From: an uncultured Clostridia bacterium
GTDB taxonomy: Bacteria > Bacillota > Clostridia > Saccharofermentanales > Fastidiosipilaceae
Reading direction: 5' to 3'
Assembly: GCA_947253135.1 (NCBI GenBank)
Contig: CAMXYS010000006.1
Coordinates: 1-32,964, forward strand
Length of the DNA: 32,964 nucleotides
Positions 7,477 through 14,444 of the stretch are shown here, piece after piece. Made by a program: the position numbers and the translations under genes. Every line of letters begins with the position of its first letter. Position 1 is the stretch's first letter. The notes under the pieces were generated by a model. It did not search any database. It saw nothing but the letters and a program-made list of their open reading frames with translations, and was not told where the DNA came from.

Positions 7477-8349
7477 TTAATCTTGTTTGGGCGAGGTTGC
7501 AGCAGCTTCATCTGCTGTCCCTTGCTCAGGAGCCCCATAGGCCGGCTGCTCCTGGCCGGAAGTCGCTTGAGTATAGGCTTGTTGTCCGTAAGCCTGGTGT
7601 TCCTGACCATACGAAGCCTGGTCATAACCATAAGTCGGTTGCTGGCCATAAGCTGATTGCGGCTGGCCTTGCGGATAAGCTGACGGCGCTTGAGCGTAAT
7701 TTTGAACGGTGGGTGTTTGCCCGTAAGCTGTCTGTGCCCAGCCCGCCTCTTGCCCGTAAGCAGTTGCCGGCATGCCGTAACCGGGTGCGCCATAAACCGG
7801 AGCACCGCCATAACCCGGCGCCCCATAGCCATAGGCTGTAGCCGGTTTTTCTCCCGGTGTGAATTGGAAAACCAGCTGCACTTGCTGCAGCTTAGCCGCC
7901 GAGCGTTGCTCTAAGGCTGACAGGCCCTCTTCCACAACAACCGCTCCGGCTTCATCAGCTGTTGCTTTATAGGCGGCAGCGGCTAGGTGCAGCATAATAT
8001 CTGTTTTTTCCTGTCGGTCTGCCTGCACGGTCAAAATGCTGGCAATCAATTGCCCCAGCAGTAAGACAACCGCCGCACTGACCAAGGCACCGATAAAGCC
8101 AATAACCCCCCATACACTAAAACGGCCGAAAAGTGTGTCAACTTTCATAACTTGATCCAAAATACCCCCAAGCACAAATAAGCCTGCCAGGACATAGGAG
8201 ATCAACTTAAAAATCTGAGCCAGTCGTAAAAGTCGGCTGCTCATCCGTCCAGGTACGAAGTCCTCTGCCGTCAACGGTTGCTTCCTCACAGCCTGATCCG
8301 CCGTGGCTGATTCTACTTGATTTTGGTAATCATACCCGTTCGTATTCAC
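7477..8349 (-). CDS. Two-helix membrane protein with Tyr/Gly/Gln-rich low-complexity tail
   Basis: I do not recognise the family with certainty. From the GTG at 8349 the protein has 290 residues: a polar N-terminus (1-45), two hydrophobic segments at about 48-66 and 78-107, an Ala-rich acidic segment (108-165), and a C-terminal tail (165-275) made of repeated AYGQ/GYGAP-like units with about 20 tyrosines. The organisation resembles small DUF4282-like membrane proteins, but the tail is unusual and prion-like in composition. The GTG at 8349 has GAGGAGG 8 bases upstream, better than the longer frame's GTG at 8391. A good -10 (TATAAT) lies about 70 bases upstream. The tail may sit in the cytoplasm and self-associate; that is inference. 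Confidence 0.7.
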   Translation of the reverse strand: MNTNGYDYQNQVESATADQAVRKQPLTAEDFVPGRMSSRLLRLAQIFKLISYVLAGLFVLGGILDQVMKVDTLFGRFSVWGVIGFIGALVSAAVVLLLGQLIASILTVQADRQEKTDIMLHLAAAAYKATADEAGAVVVEEGLSALEQRSAAKLQQVQLVFQFTPGEKPATAYGYGAPGYGGAPVYGAPGYGMPATAYGQEAGWAQTAYGQTPTVQNYAQAPSAYPQGQPQSAYGQQPTYGYDQASYGQEHQAYGQQAYTQATSGQEQPAYGAPEQGTADEAAATSPKQD

Positions 8350-8417
8350 TTTAACTGCCTCCTCATTCTTGCAAAGTTGTGATTGAATCACGTCGAGCTC
8401 TCATTTTAACTAATGCT

Positions 8418-8423
8418 ATTATA
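8418..8423 (-). promoter_or_regulatory. -10 box of the Tyr/Gly-rich membrane protein gene
   Basis: The minus strand has a perfect TATAAT about 70 bases before the start codon. The best -35 candidate, TTAAAT 18 bases upstream, matches consensus in only about half its positions. Confidence 0.4.
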
Positions 8424-8469
8424 GCCTTAAAAAAAGTTACTATTTAATTTTTATGCCGAAGTGTAAGTC

Positions 8470-9501
8470 TTAAAACAAATTTAAAGGTTCCACCTGAACT
8501 CGCTGCCACTGGTCCAGCACCGCTTCCCACGTCGGCGTTTCCCCTGTGCGACAGCGGATGGTTGCTTGCGCCATCGCCATGGCCCTGCGCAGCAAAGCGG
8601 GCAAGTCCGCTTGGGCCAAGTATTCGCTGAAACTTTGATCCGGTGGCGTCGCCGCTGCAAAGGTCGCTAAGGCCGCTGTCATAGCATCGCCGGCACCGGC
8701 TAAGTGCAGCACCGGACTGCTGTGTCCCGGCACTGCTGCATAAAAAGTTTTGTTGCCGGTCGTCAAAATCGCCCCTTCTTCGCCCAAGGAACAGAGTAAC
8801 AATTGTACCTTGCCGTGACGGCAAAAGGCGGCGGCCGCTACCGCCAACTCTTTTATAGATGTACAAGGCAGACCGGTGGCTTCGGCCAGCTCCGCCCGGT
8901 TAGGTTTATAAATATCAATGTGCTTTTCCAAGGCGGGAGCTGCCACTTGCCCGGCCGCATCCAATATTGTAATGCCGCCGCACTTGCGGCTGATGCCTGC
9001 CGCTCGGGCAAAAATATCGTCCGGGATACCGGGTAACAAGCTGCCGGCAAATACCGCCACATTGCTGTTGGCGACAGAAGAAAAGAGCATGGCACTTAGG
9101 TCAGCTGCAGTCTCCCGTTCCAAGGGGCTACCAAAACCGTTAAGCTCCGTCATCTGCACTTCTCCGCTCGCCGCATGTTCGTGTAACTTCAGGTTGATCC
9201 TGACCTCGCCCGGCACGCGGTAAGTACAAGTGGCAAACGCTTCGACTGAAAAGTAGGCTTGCAGGCCGGTAGCCGCTTCCGGCAAGGCAATAAAAAGGGT
9301 ATTTTTCAGCCCTGTAGCAGCCAGCTGACGGGCCACATTTAACCCCTTCCCTCCTGCGGCCACAGCAAAATTGCGATAGCGGTTTAGCGCATGCGGTTTG
9401 AGGACTTGTCCCACCGGCAATTCAATCGCAATATCCAGGCTCGGATTCAAGCAGACAGAAAAGACAGCCCGCATCTGCTCTGTTCCCGTCATTTGACTCA
9501 A
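8470..9501 (-). CDS. PfkB-family sugar-phosphate kinase (1-phosphofructokinase / tagatose-6-phosphate kinase type)
   Basis: The protein phosphorylates a sugar phosphate with ATP; the FruK/LacC subgroup of the ribokinase superfamily fits best. AGGKGLNVARQLA (around 49-61) is the substrate-site signature, YKPNRAEL (198-205) is the typical mid-protein motif, and the C-terminal HLAGAGDAMTAAL has the catalytic Asp at about 272. Length is 343 residues, slightly above the usual 310. The start is a TTG at 9501 because AAGGAGG lies 7 bases upstream; the next ATG is 9 bases further in, too far from the site. It begins 12 bases after the proS stop, so it shares the T-box-controlled transcript. No PTS or fru regulator gene is nearby, so the substrate is open. 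Confidence 0.8.
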   Translation of the reverse strand: MSQMTGTEQMRAVFSVCLNPSLDIAIELPVGQVLKPHALNRYRNFAVAAGGKGLNVARQLAATGLKNTLFIALPEAATGLQAYFSVEAFATCTYRVPGEVRINLKLHEHAASGEVQMTELNGFGSPLERETAADLSAMLFSSVANSNVAVFAGSLLPGIPDDIFARAAGISRKCGGITILDAAGQVAAPALEKHIDIYKPNRAELAEATGLPCTSIKELAVAAAAFCRHGKVQLLLCSLGEEGAILTTGNKTFYAAVPGHSSPVLHLAGAGDAMTAALATFAAATPPDQSFSEYLAQADLPALLRRAMAMAQATIRCRTGETPTWEAVLDQWQRVQVEPLNLF

Positions 9502-9513
9502 AGTACCGCCTCC

Positions 9514-10950
9514 TTAATAAGACTTACCCCAAACCACAAGTTGGTCAGCCGGCTTACCGCAGCAGATGCAGCTGTCACTGACGGCCTCCCCTTCAAAGGG
9601 ACGGCAGCGTGAGGTGGCCCCTGTCGCTTCTTTAATGGCTTCTTCACAGGCCTCATCACCGCACCACATAGCCTTGACAAAACCGGGCCGGTTGGCAATC
9701 AAATCGTCAAAGGTGGCCTTGTCAGTAGCCGTGTAAATACGTTCGTGCAAACGTTTTTCTGCCGCTTGCAACAAGTCATTTTGAATGGTCTCCAACAAAG
9801 CCGGCACGCGATCAGCCAACTCCTCCATCGGAATTGTGATCTTCTCACCCGTATCGCGGCGACAAGCAATCACCTGACCGGCCTCAATATCCCTGGGCCC
9901 TACTTCCAGGCGTAACGGCACCCCTCTCATCTCGTGTTCACTAAATTTCCAACCCGGCATCCGGTCACTGTCATCAACCTTGACCGTCACTTGCTCAGAT
10001 AAGAGCTGACGCAATTCTTCCGCCTTTTCTAAAACACCTGCCTTGTGCATGGCCACCGGGATAATAATCACCTGCAGCGGTGCCACGCGCGGCGGTAGAA
10101 CCAGGCCGTTGTTGTCGCTGTGTACCATAATCAAGGCGCCTATGCTGCGCGTGCTGAGCCCCCAAGAGGTCTGCCAGACATACTGCAACTGATTATTTTG
10201 ATCACTGAATTGAATGTCAAAGGCACGGGCAAAACCGTCCCCGAAAAAGTGGCTAGTGGCAGCCTGAAGGGCCTTGCCGTCATGCATCATAGCTTCCACC
10301 GTAAAGGTTTTTTCCGCCCCGGCAAATTTTTCGCTCGGCGTTTTTTCTCCTGCAATAACAGGAATGGCCAGGGTTTCCCTGTAAAAATCAATGTAGACCT
10401 GTAACATGCGGTAGGTTTCTTCCATGGCCTCTGCAGCTGTAGCATGAGCTGTATGACCCTCCTGCCAATAAAACTCAGTGGTACGCAAAAAAGGCCGGGT
10501 CGTCTTTTCCCAGCGGCAGACAGAAACCCATTGATTGTAAAGCTTGGGCAGGTCCCGCCAACTCTGAATGGTCTCGGCGTAGTGGTCACAAAACAAGGTC
10601 TCGGAGGTCGGCCGGACACACAGCCGCTCTTGCAAGGGGCTTTCACCACCATGTGTCACCCAGGCCACTTCCGGCGCAAAACCTTCGACGTGGTCTTTTT
10701 CCTTTTCCAGCAAGCTCTCCGGAATAAACATCGGCATCAAAACATTTTCATGGCCGGTCTCTTTAAAGCGTCGGTCTAAATCCTTTTGAAAATTTTCCCA
10801 AAGAGCCGTTCCCAAAGGCCGGATAATCATGCAACCGCGGACACTGGAATAAGAAGCCAATTCGGCCTGTAAAACAACGTCTGTATACCATTGGCTAAAG
10901 TCCTCTTCTCTGGCGGTAATGCTCTGCACCTGCTTATCTTTTTTTCCCAT
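9514..10950 (-). CDS. proS: Prolyl-tRNA synthetase, short (archaeal/eukaryal-type) form
   Basis: This class II synthetase charges tRNA-Pro with proline. The class II core includes RPLGTALWENFQ, RPTSETLFCDHYA and the motif 2 region RWEKTTRPFLRTTEFYWQEGH. With 478 residues it lacks the large editing insertion of the long bacterial form, and it carries the C-terminal Cys-containing domain (MWCGDEACEE and SDSCICCGKPAD) ending in an aromatic residue (WGKSY), as in the archaeal/eukaryal-type ProS found in many Bacillota. AAGGAG lies 6 bases before ATG. A T-box leader upstream indicates induction when uncharged tRNA-Pro accumulates. Confidence 0.95.
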   Translation of the reverse strand: MGKKDKQVQSITAREEDFSQWYTDVVLQAELASYSSVRGCMIIRPLGTALWENFQKDLDRRFKETGHENVLMPMFIPESLLEKEKDHVEGFAPEVAWVTHGGESPLQERLCVRPTSETLFCDHYAETIQSWRDLPKLYNQWVSVCRWEKTTRPFLRTTEFYWQEGHTAHATAAEAMEETYRMLQVYIDFYRETLAIPVIAGEKTPSEKFAGAEKTFTVEAMMHDGKALQAATSHFFGDGFARAFDIQFSDQNNQLQYVWQTSWGLSTRSIGALIMVHSDNNGLVLPPRVAPLQVIIIPVAMHKAGVLEKAEELRQLLSEQVTVKVDDSDRMPGWKFSEHEMRGVPLRLEVGPRDIEAGQVIACRRDTGEKITIPMEELADRVPALLETIQNDLLQAAEKRLHERIYTATDKATFDDLIANRPGFVKAMWCGDEACEEAIKEATGATSRCRPFEGEAVSDSCICCGKPADQLVVWGKSY

Positions 10951-11042
10951 ACTTAGCTCCTTCTATAATTGTTGTATTAATCGTTACTGGTCTTGTCGGT
11001 TTTAAATAGCCATCGGCCGGTCATAGCATTAGATTTAGGCAC

Positions 11043-11275
11043 AAAAAAACCGAGCCAACCGACGTTGCTCGGGACGAATAACCGCGGTACCACCCGACTT
11101 GCCAGGCTCGTTTCAAGAGCGCTGACCACCTCTACGGCCGTTAACGGTTGCCTACCGCCGGCCTCATCGACCGGGTCCTCGGGGGTGGGACGAAATTTAC
11201 GAAGCCGTCAACTTACCAGCACTTAAATTTCACATTCCCGTCTGCGGACTAATTCTCAACTCTTTTCTGACCCAG
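11043..11275 (-). promoter_or_regulatory. T-box riboswitch leader of proS
   Basis: On the minus strand the conserved T-box element GGGTGGTACCGCGG (about 11081-11095) is followed by a terminator hairpin, CCGAGC/GCTCGG (11067-11072 and 11050-11055), and seven T. Upstream, roughly 11170-11250, are sequences able to form stem I, including paired GGGA/TCCC and AAATTTA/TAAATTT arms. Uncharged tRNA-Pro should stabilise the antiterminator and let transcription enter proS. A Pro codon candidate (CCC followed by A, around 11183-11188) is present, but I could not place the specifier loop with confidence. A TATACT -10 box lies just upstream near 11270-11280. Confidence 0.9.
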
Positions 11276-11282
11276 TATAGCA

Positions 11283-11325
11283 TAAAAAAAACCGGATCAG
11301 CCAAGTTTAGCCTGACCCGGTTTTA
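11283..11325 (-). terminator. Rho-independent terminator upstream of the proS leader
   Basis: AAAACCGG and CCGGTTTT arms with further pairing inside (CAG-CC/GG-CTGA on the minus strand) end in eight T on the minus strand. No intact minus-strand gene lies upstream to be terminated: the next gene, rpsD, is on the plus strand. It immediately follows the stop codon of the start-less frame at 11327-11479. Confidence 0.6.
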
Positions 11326-11326
11326 C

Positions 11327-11479
11327 TCAACCATAAAAATTTTTAATCACCGTCAGCGTTGTCGCCAGAATCATCTTGTCGCCAGGATCATCGTCATCAT
11401 TGTCGTCATGATCGTCAATCTCGGCTTGACTCGCTGACCGGTTAGGGCGACTTGTACTTGACCTCAGCCTCTTTTTAAA
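11327..11479 (-). other. Start-less Asp-rich open frame, possible gene remnant
   Basis: The stretch between the proS leader and rpsD holds no complete gene. On the minus strand one frame is open for 50 codons and ends in TGA right before a strong terminator. It lacks an upstream ATG, GTG or TTG and encodes an Asp-rich run (residues such as DDHDDNDDDD) from a repetitive GTC/ATC tract at 11350-11430. It could be the 3' end of a decayed gene that kept its terminator, or chance. The rpsD promoter overlaps its 5' end. Confidence 0.3.
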
Positions 11480-11486
11480 TTATCAT
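11458..11486 (+). promoter_or_regulatory. Promoter of rpsD
   Basis: TTGACC (11458-11463) is separated by exactly 17 bases from TATCAT (11481-11486). This predicts a leader of about 150 bases before rpsD. Within it CTGACCG (11522-11528) and CGGTCAG (11563-11569) form a 7-bp stem, the kind of structure expected if S4 represses its own mRNA; autoregulation is inference. Confidence 0.6.
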
Positions 11487-11645
11487 TTCAATTTGTCGAA
11501 CTTTGATTTCCGGCCTGCCTTCTGACCGAGCGGTACCCTGTCTCTCTTGCAGAGCCAAACAGCGGTCAGGGAGATCTACAGACCGGCTTTCCCAACAGTC
11601 CGACATGTGTATGAAGCCTATTAATTTTGTTCAGGAGGAAGAACT

Positions 11646-12233
11646 ATGGCAACTCGCAAAGGTCCGCGTTTTAAAGAATCTCGCCGTCTTGGCGTCAACG
11701 TATGCGGACACCCCAAAGCAATGAACCGCGCCGTCAGCACCCGCTTCGGCCGCAAACCGTCCGAATACAAGATCCAGCTGACGGAAAAACAAAAAATCAA
11801 GGCCTATTACGGTATTTTAGAAAAACAGATGCTGCGCTACTTCGAGCGTGCAGCCCGTTCTTCTGAACCGACCGGCCACAAGATGCTCTTTATTTTGGAA
11901 AGCCGTCTGGACAATATGGTCTACCGCATCGGCTTCGCCCGTTCCATCCGTATGGCTCGGCAGATGGTTACCCACGGCCACATTCTGGTCAACGGCAAGC
12001 GCATCAACATCCCTTCATACGAATTAAAGCCGGGTGACAAGATCGAGTTGAAAGAAGATTCTCGCAGCAACGAAGCCTTCCGCATTAACTTCCAAGACCT
12101 CGGCGGTTTTGATGTCCCCTATCTGAGCAAGGACAAAGAGCAATTCAGCGCTGTCTACATCCGCGAACCGGAGCGTGACGAATTGCCGATCGAAGTCGAA
12201 GAGCAAAACGTGGTTGAATTCTACTCCCGCTAA
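11646..12233 (+). CDS. rpsD: Small-subunit ribosomal protein S4
   Basis: S4 binds 16S rRNA early in 30S assembly. The sequence is clearly S4: MATRKGPRFKESRRLG at the N-terminus, then the S4 RNA-binding domain with ESRLDNMVYRIGFA, ARQMVTHGHILVNG and the C-terminal strand region. Length of 195 residues is normal. Only one Cys (NVCGHP) remains where zinc-binding S4 proteins have four, so this is the zinc-free type. GGAGG lies 8 bases before ATG. It is monocistronic, away from the alpha operon, with its own promoter and terminator, as in many Bacillota. Confidence 0.97.
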   Translation: MATRKGPRFKESRRLGVNVCGHPKAMNRAVSTRFGRKPSEYKIQLTEKQKIKAYYGILEKQMLRYFERAARSSEPTGHKMLFILESRLDNMVYRIGFARSIRMARQMVTHGHILVNGKRINIPSYELKPGDKIELKEDSRSNEAFRINFQDLGGFDVPYLSKDKEQFSAVYIREPERDELPIEVEEQNVVEFYSR

Positions 12234-12276
12234 TCCCTTTGACCCAAGTCCGGCAGGCTATCTGGACTCAATCATA

Positions 12277-12315
12277 AAAACCGGAAGAGTGAGCATACTC
12301 TTCCGGTTTTATTTT
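12277..12315 (+). terminator. Rho-independent terminator of rpsD
   Basis: Perfect 14-bp arms (12277-12290 and 12297-12310, core CCGGAAGAGT) around a 6-base loop are followed by a T-rich stretch. It lies 44 bases after the rpsD stop. Confidence 0.9.
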
Positions 12316-12356
12316 GTCTGACGACAGGGCGCCAAGGACTGTGGCAGCTGTTTTTT

Positions 12357-12698
12357 TTACAGTTCTCTGTACAGCGAAATATGAAGTACATTGTCCCGCA
12401 AATCCACATCCGCGTAGTCAATTAGATCACCCAGCAAGACCACGTCGGCCGTATGGGCCAGGTTGCCGATGAGTTCTGCATAGTACCCCTCAACCTCTGC
12501 CTTGCGACCGTTGTTCAGTTTAGCCCGCAAATCCTCTAAATCAATTAAGGCCGGGTCCAGCACATTACCCCGGGCCCGGATCTTCAAGTCGCCTTGCTTC
12601 ATATCAACATCGAAGGTCAAATTGCTGCTGCCGATGGAAAAATAATAGTTGACCAGCTCCTGTAAAACTCTGCGGTCAAGATGTCTTTCTGATAACAT
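12357..12698 (-). CDS. Small cytosolic protein of unknown function, coupled to the DUF1576 gene
   Basis: I do not recognise this 113-residue protein. It has no membrane segment or signal peptide. It begins MLSERHLDRRVLQELVNYYF, has a central charged segment, and ends in short alternating hydrophobic strands (VLHISLYREL), so an alpha/beta fold is likely. Its ATG overlaps the stop of the upstream DUF1576 gene by one base (TAATG) and AAGGA lies 4 bases upstream inside that gene, which indicates translational coupling. The tight coupling suggests a partner or regulator of the membrane protein; that is inference. Confidence 0.75.
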   Translation of the reverse strand: MLSERHLDRRVLQELVNYYFSIGSSNLTFDVDMKQGDLKIRARGNVLDPALIDLEDLRAKLNNGRKAEVEGYYAELIGNLAHTADVVLLGDLIDYADVDLRDNVLHISLYREL

Positions 12699-14248
12699 TA
12701 GTCCTTTTCATCCTTCTCACCTGCCGGTTTTTCTTGTACACCGGCTGCTTCTGCTGCAGTCAAATCCTGATTGACCAATACACTCTGAATATGCTTCTCC
12801 CTTTTCGCCAGGCGAATTTCCTCCAGTAAGGTTACCATAACCGCTGCTACAAAACCGCCCGAAAAGCCATTATTGTACAAGTTGACACCCCCGTGGACGC
12901 CGCCGATATTAAGTACGACCGCCATGTGTAAGAAGCCGGCCACCAAACCCGGCAGCGGTCCGTAATGGCCGGCAATAGGGGCCAGGGTTGTGCCAAACAA
13001 GGCTGCCATCACAGCCGCTTCATTGTTAAAGGGAACACGGTTGGCCACAGCCGCTAAAAAAACGCCCGCCATCACCGGAGTCGCATTGCGGATGTGGACA
13101 CCGAAGGCGGAAAAGGCAATCACCGTCAAAATCGCCCCCAAATTCGGGCCGCTCAACCGTCCTCTAACCAGTAGGATATAGGCTAAGGCGACCAGACCCA
13201 TCAAGCCCATATTGACAGTAGTCACCCCCCTACCATAAAGCGATACATAGTCTGTCACCAGCTGGCCGGGCTTACTGATCAGCTGCCTTAACAAACTGCC
13301 CAAGGGCTCATCTCCGGACCCCCGGTGGCACCACAGGCCAAAAAAGATCAACAGCAAGCAGGCACTGATAACCCATAGAATCAGGATTAATTGCCGGTCG
13401 CGAATCACAATGCTGACATTTTCGACTTCGATTCCGAACATGCGAAAAAAGCCGGCTACAAACATGCCGACTACACCGGCTGTAAAACCCACATTGTATA
13501 GGTTGAAACCGGCATGGAAGCGCAGAAAGGCAGTGGCGAGAGGAGGCATCACCAGACCCACTAAGATGCCCAGGCAGTAGCCCAAAATAACCCCGGCCCA
13601 GATCGGCAGACCGAGGCCAAAAGCTACCAAACTGGTCAAAGGGCTGAGGGCGGTAGAAAAAAGCCCCACCAAGACCGTCCGGGAATAGGGCAAGTCCCGC
13701 AACTTAGCATAGAGGTAACCGCCCAGCATAATAGGCAAAGAGTTAAAGAGATTTTTACCAAAAAAGGAAAAGCCGCTGATGGTAAAAAGCGCCGCTGTCA
13801 CCGGCCCGGTCAATTGAATCCTTTTAAAGAATAAGAAGGCCAGTGTCAGCAGGGTGACGATGCCACTATTAAGAAGCGTCGCACTAATGCCACCCACAGC
13901 CATATAATCCGTGATCAGTTGCGAAGGCGACAAAAGTATAGCTACAGTGCCCTGCCAGATTTCAGCCGGTCGCCCCAAGAACAAGGCGGGCAAAATCAGC
14001 ACCAGACAATAGAAAAAAATCAGAGGGTAGCCATCGATATGGGGCGCAGAAAAAAGGCGGCTCCAAAAAGTGGGGCCGTCTCCCAGCAAGGGCAATTTTG
14101 CCCTCTTCCGCCTGTTTTCACGCACGCCTCGGTACTGGTCTCCCAGCCGCGCCAACGAGCGGCGCCGCAAGGCCGGCTTAGCCTTGCCGGGCGGGGCGGC
14201 TCCAGTGTCTCGTTCGGCCGATAACGGTGACCGCAATTGATCCTTCAT
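12698..14248 (-). CDS. DUF1576-family polytopic membrane protein
   Basis: This is a multi-helix integral membrane protein of uncharacterised function, probably a transporter. After a basic N-terminal region of about 65 residues come roughly ten or more hydrophobic segments. The protein is an internal duplication: PSQLITDYMAVGG in the first half matches PGQLVTDYVSLYG in the second, and NLYNVGFTAGVVG matches NLYNNGFSGGFVAA. Such inverted or tandem repeats are typical of channels and secondary transporters. The start is chosen at 14248, where GAGGAG lies 6 bases upstream; longer in-frame ATGs exist at 14269 and 14284. The 3' end overlaps the following small gene. I assign DUF1576 from memory of the repeat motifs. 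Confidence 0.75.
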   Translation of the reverse strand: MKDQLRSPLSAERDTGAAPPGKAKPALRRRSLARLGDQYRGVRENRRKRAKLPLLGDGPTFWSRLFSAPHIDGYPLIFFYCLVLILPALFLGRPAEIWQGTVAILLSPSQLITDYMAVGGISATLLNSGIVTLLTLAFLFFKRIQLTGPVTAALFTISGFSFFGKNLFNSLPIMLGGYLYAKLRDLPYSRTVLVGLFSTALSPLTSLVAFGLGLPIWAGVILGYCLGILVGLVMPPLATAFLRFHAGFNLYNVGFTAGVVGMFVAGFFRMFGIEVENVSIVIRDRQLILILWVISACLLLIFFGLWCHRGSGDEPLGSLLRQLISKPGQLVTDYVSLYGRGVTTVNMGLMGLVALAYILLVRGRLSGPNLGAILTVIAFSAFGVHIRNATPVMAGVFLAAVANRVPFNNEAAVMAALFGTTLAPIAGHYGPLPGLVAGFLHMAVVLNIGGVHGGVNLYNNGFSGGFVAAVMVTLLEEIRLAKREKHIQSVLVNQDLTAAEAAGVQEKPAGEKDEKD

Positions 14249-14357
14249 AGCTCTCTCCTCGGCAGACATCGGGGCCCATTCCATTATTTACCCCCGACCT
14301 CTATTTAGCCCGACCTCGTTTTTATATGCTGGCGGCAGAACGCCGGCCAACAAATAA

Positions 14358-14397
14358 AAAACCCGGCCGACCTCCTAACAGAAGTGGCGGCCGGGTT
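14358..14397 (-). terminator. Terminator of the G5/CAP surface protein gene
   Basis: CGGCCGGGTT (14388-14397) and AACCCGGCCG (14360-14369) form a 10-bp GC-rich stem; on the minus strand it is followed by TTTTATTTG. It lies about 50 bases past the stop of the surface-protein gene. Confidence 0.85.
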
Positions 14398-14444
14398 GGT
14401 CTTGTATTCTACCGGGCCGTTAATCCAACCCGTTCCAGCTTCGC

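Noticed and set aside
11350..11430. Repetitive GTC/ATC tract as a CRISPR or VNTR array
   Set aside because: Units are irregular triplets without conserved repeats or spacers; it reads best as an Asp-rich coding remnant or simple sequence.
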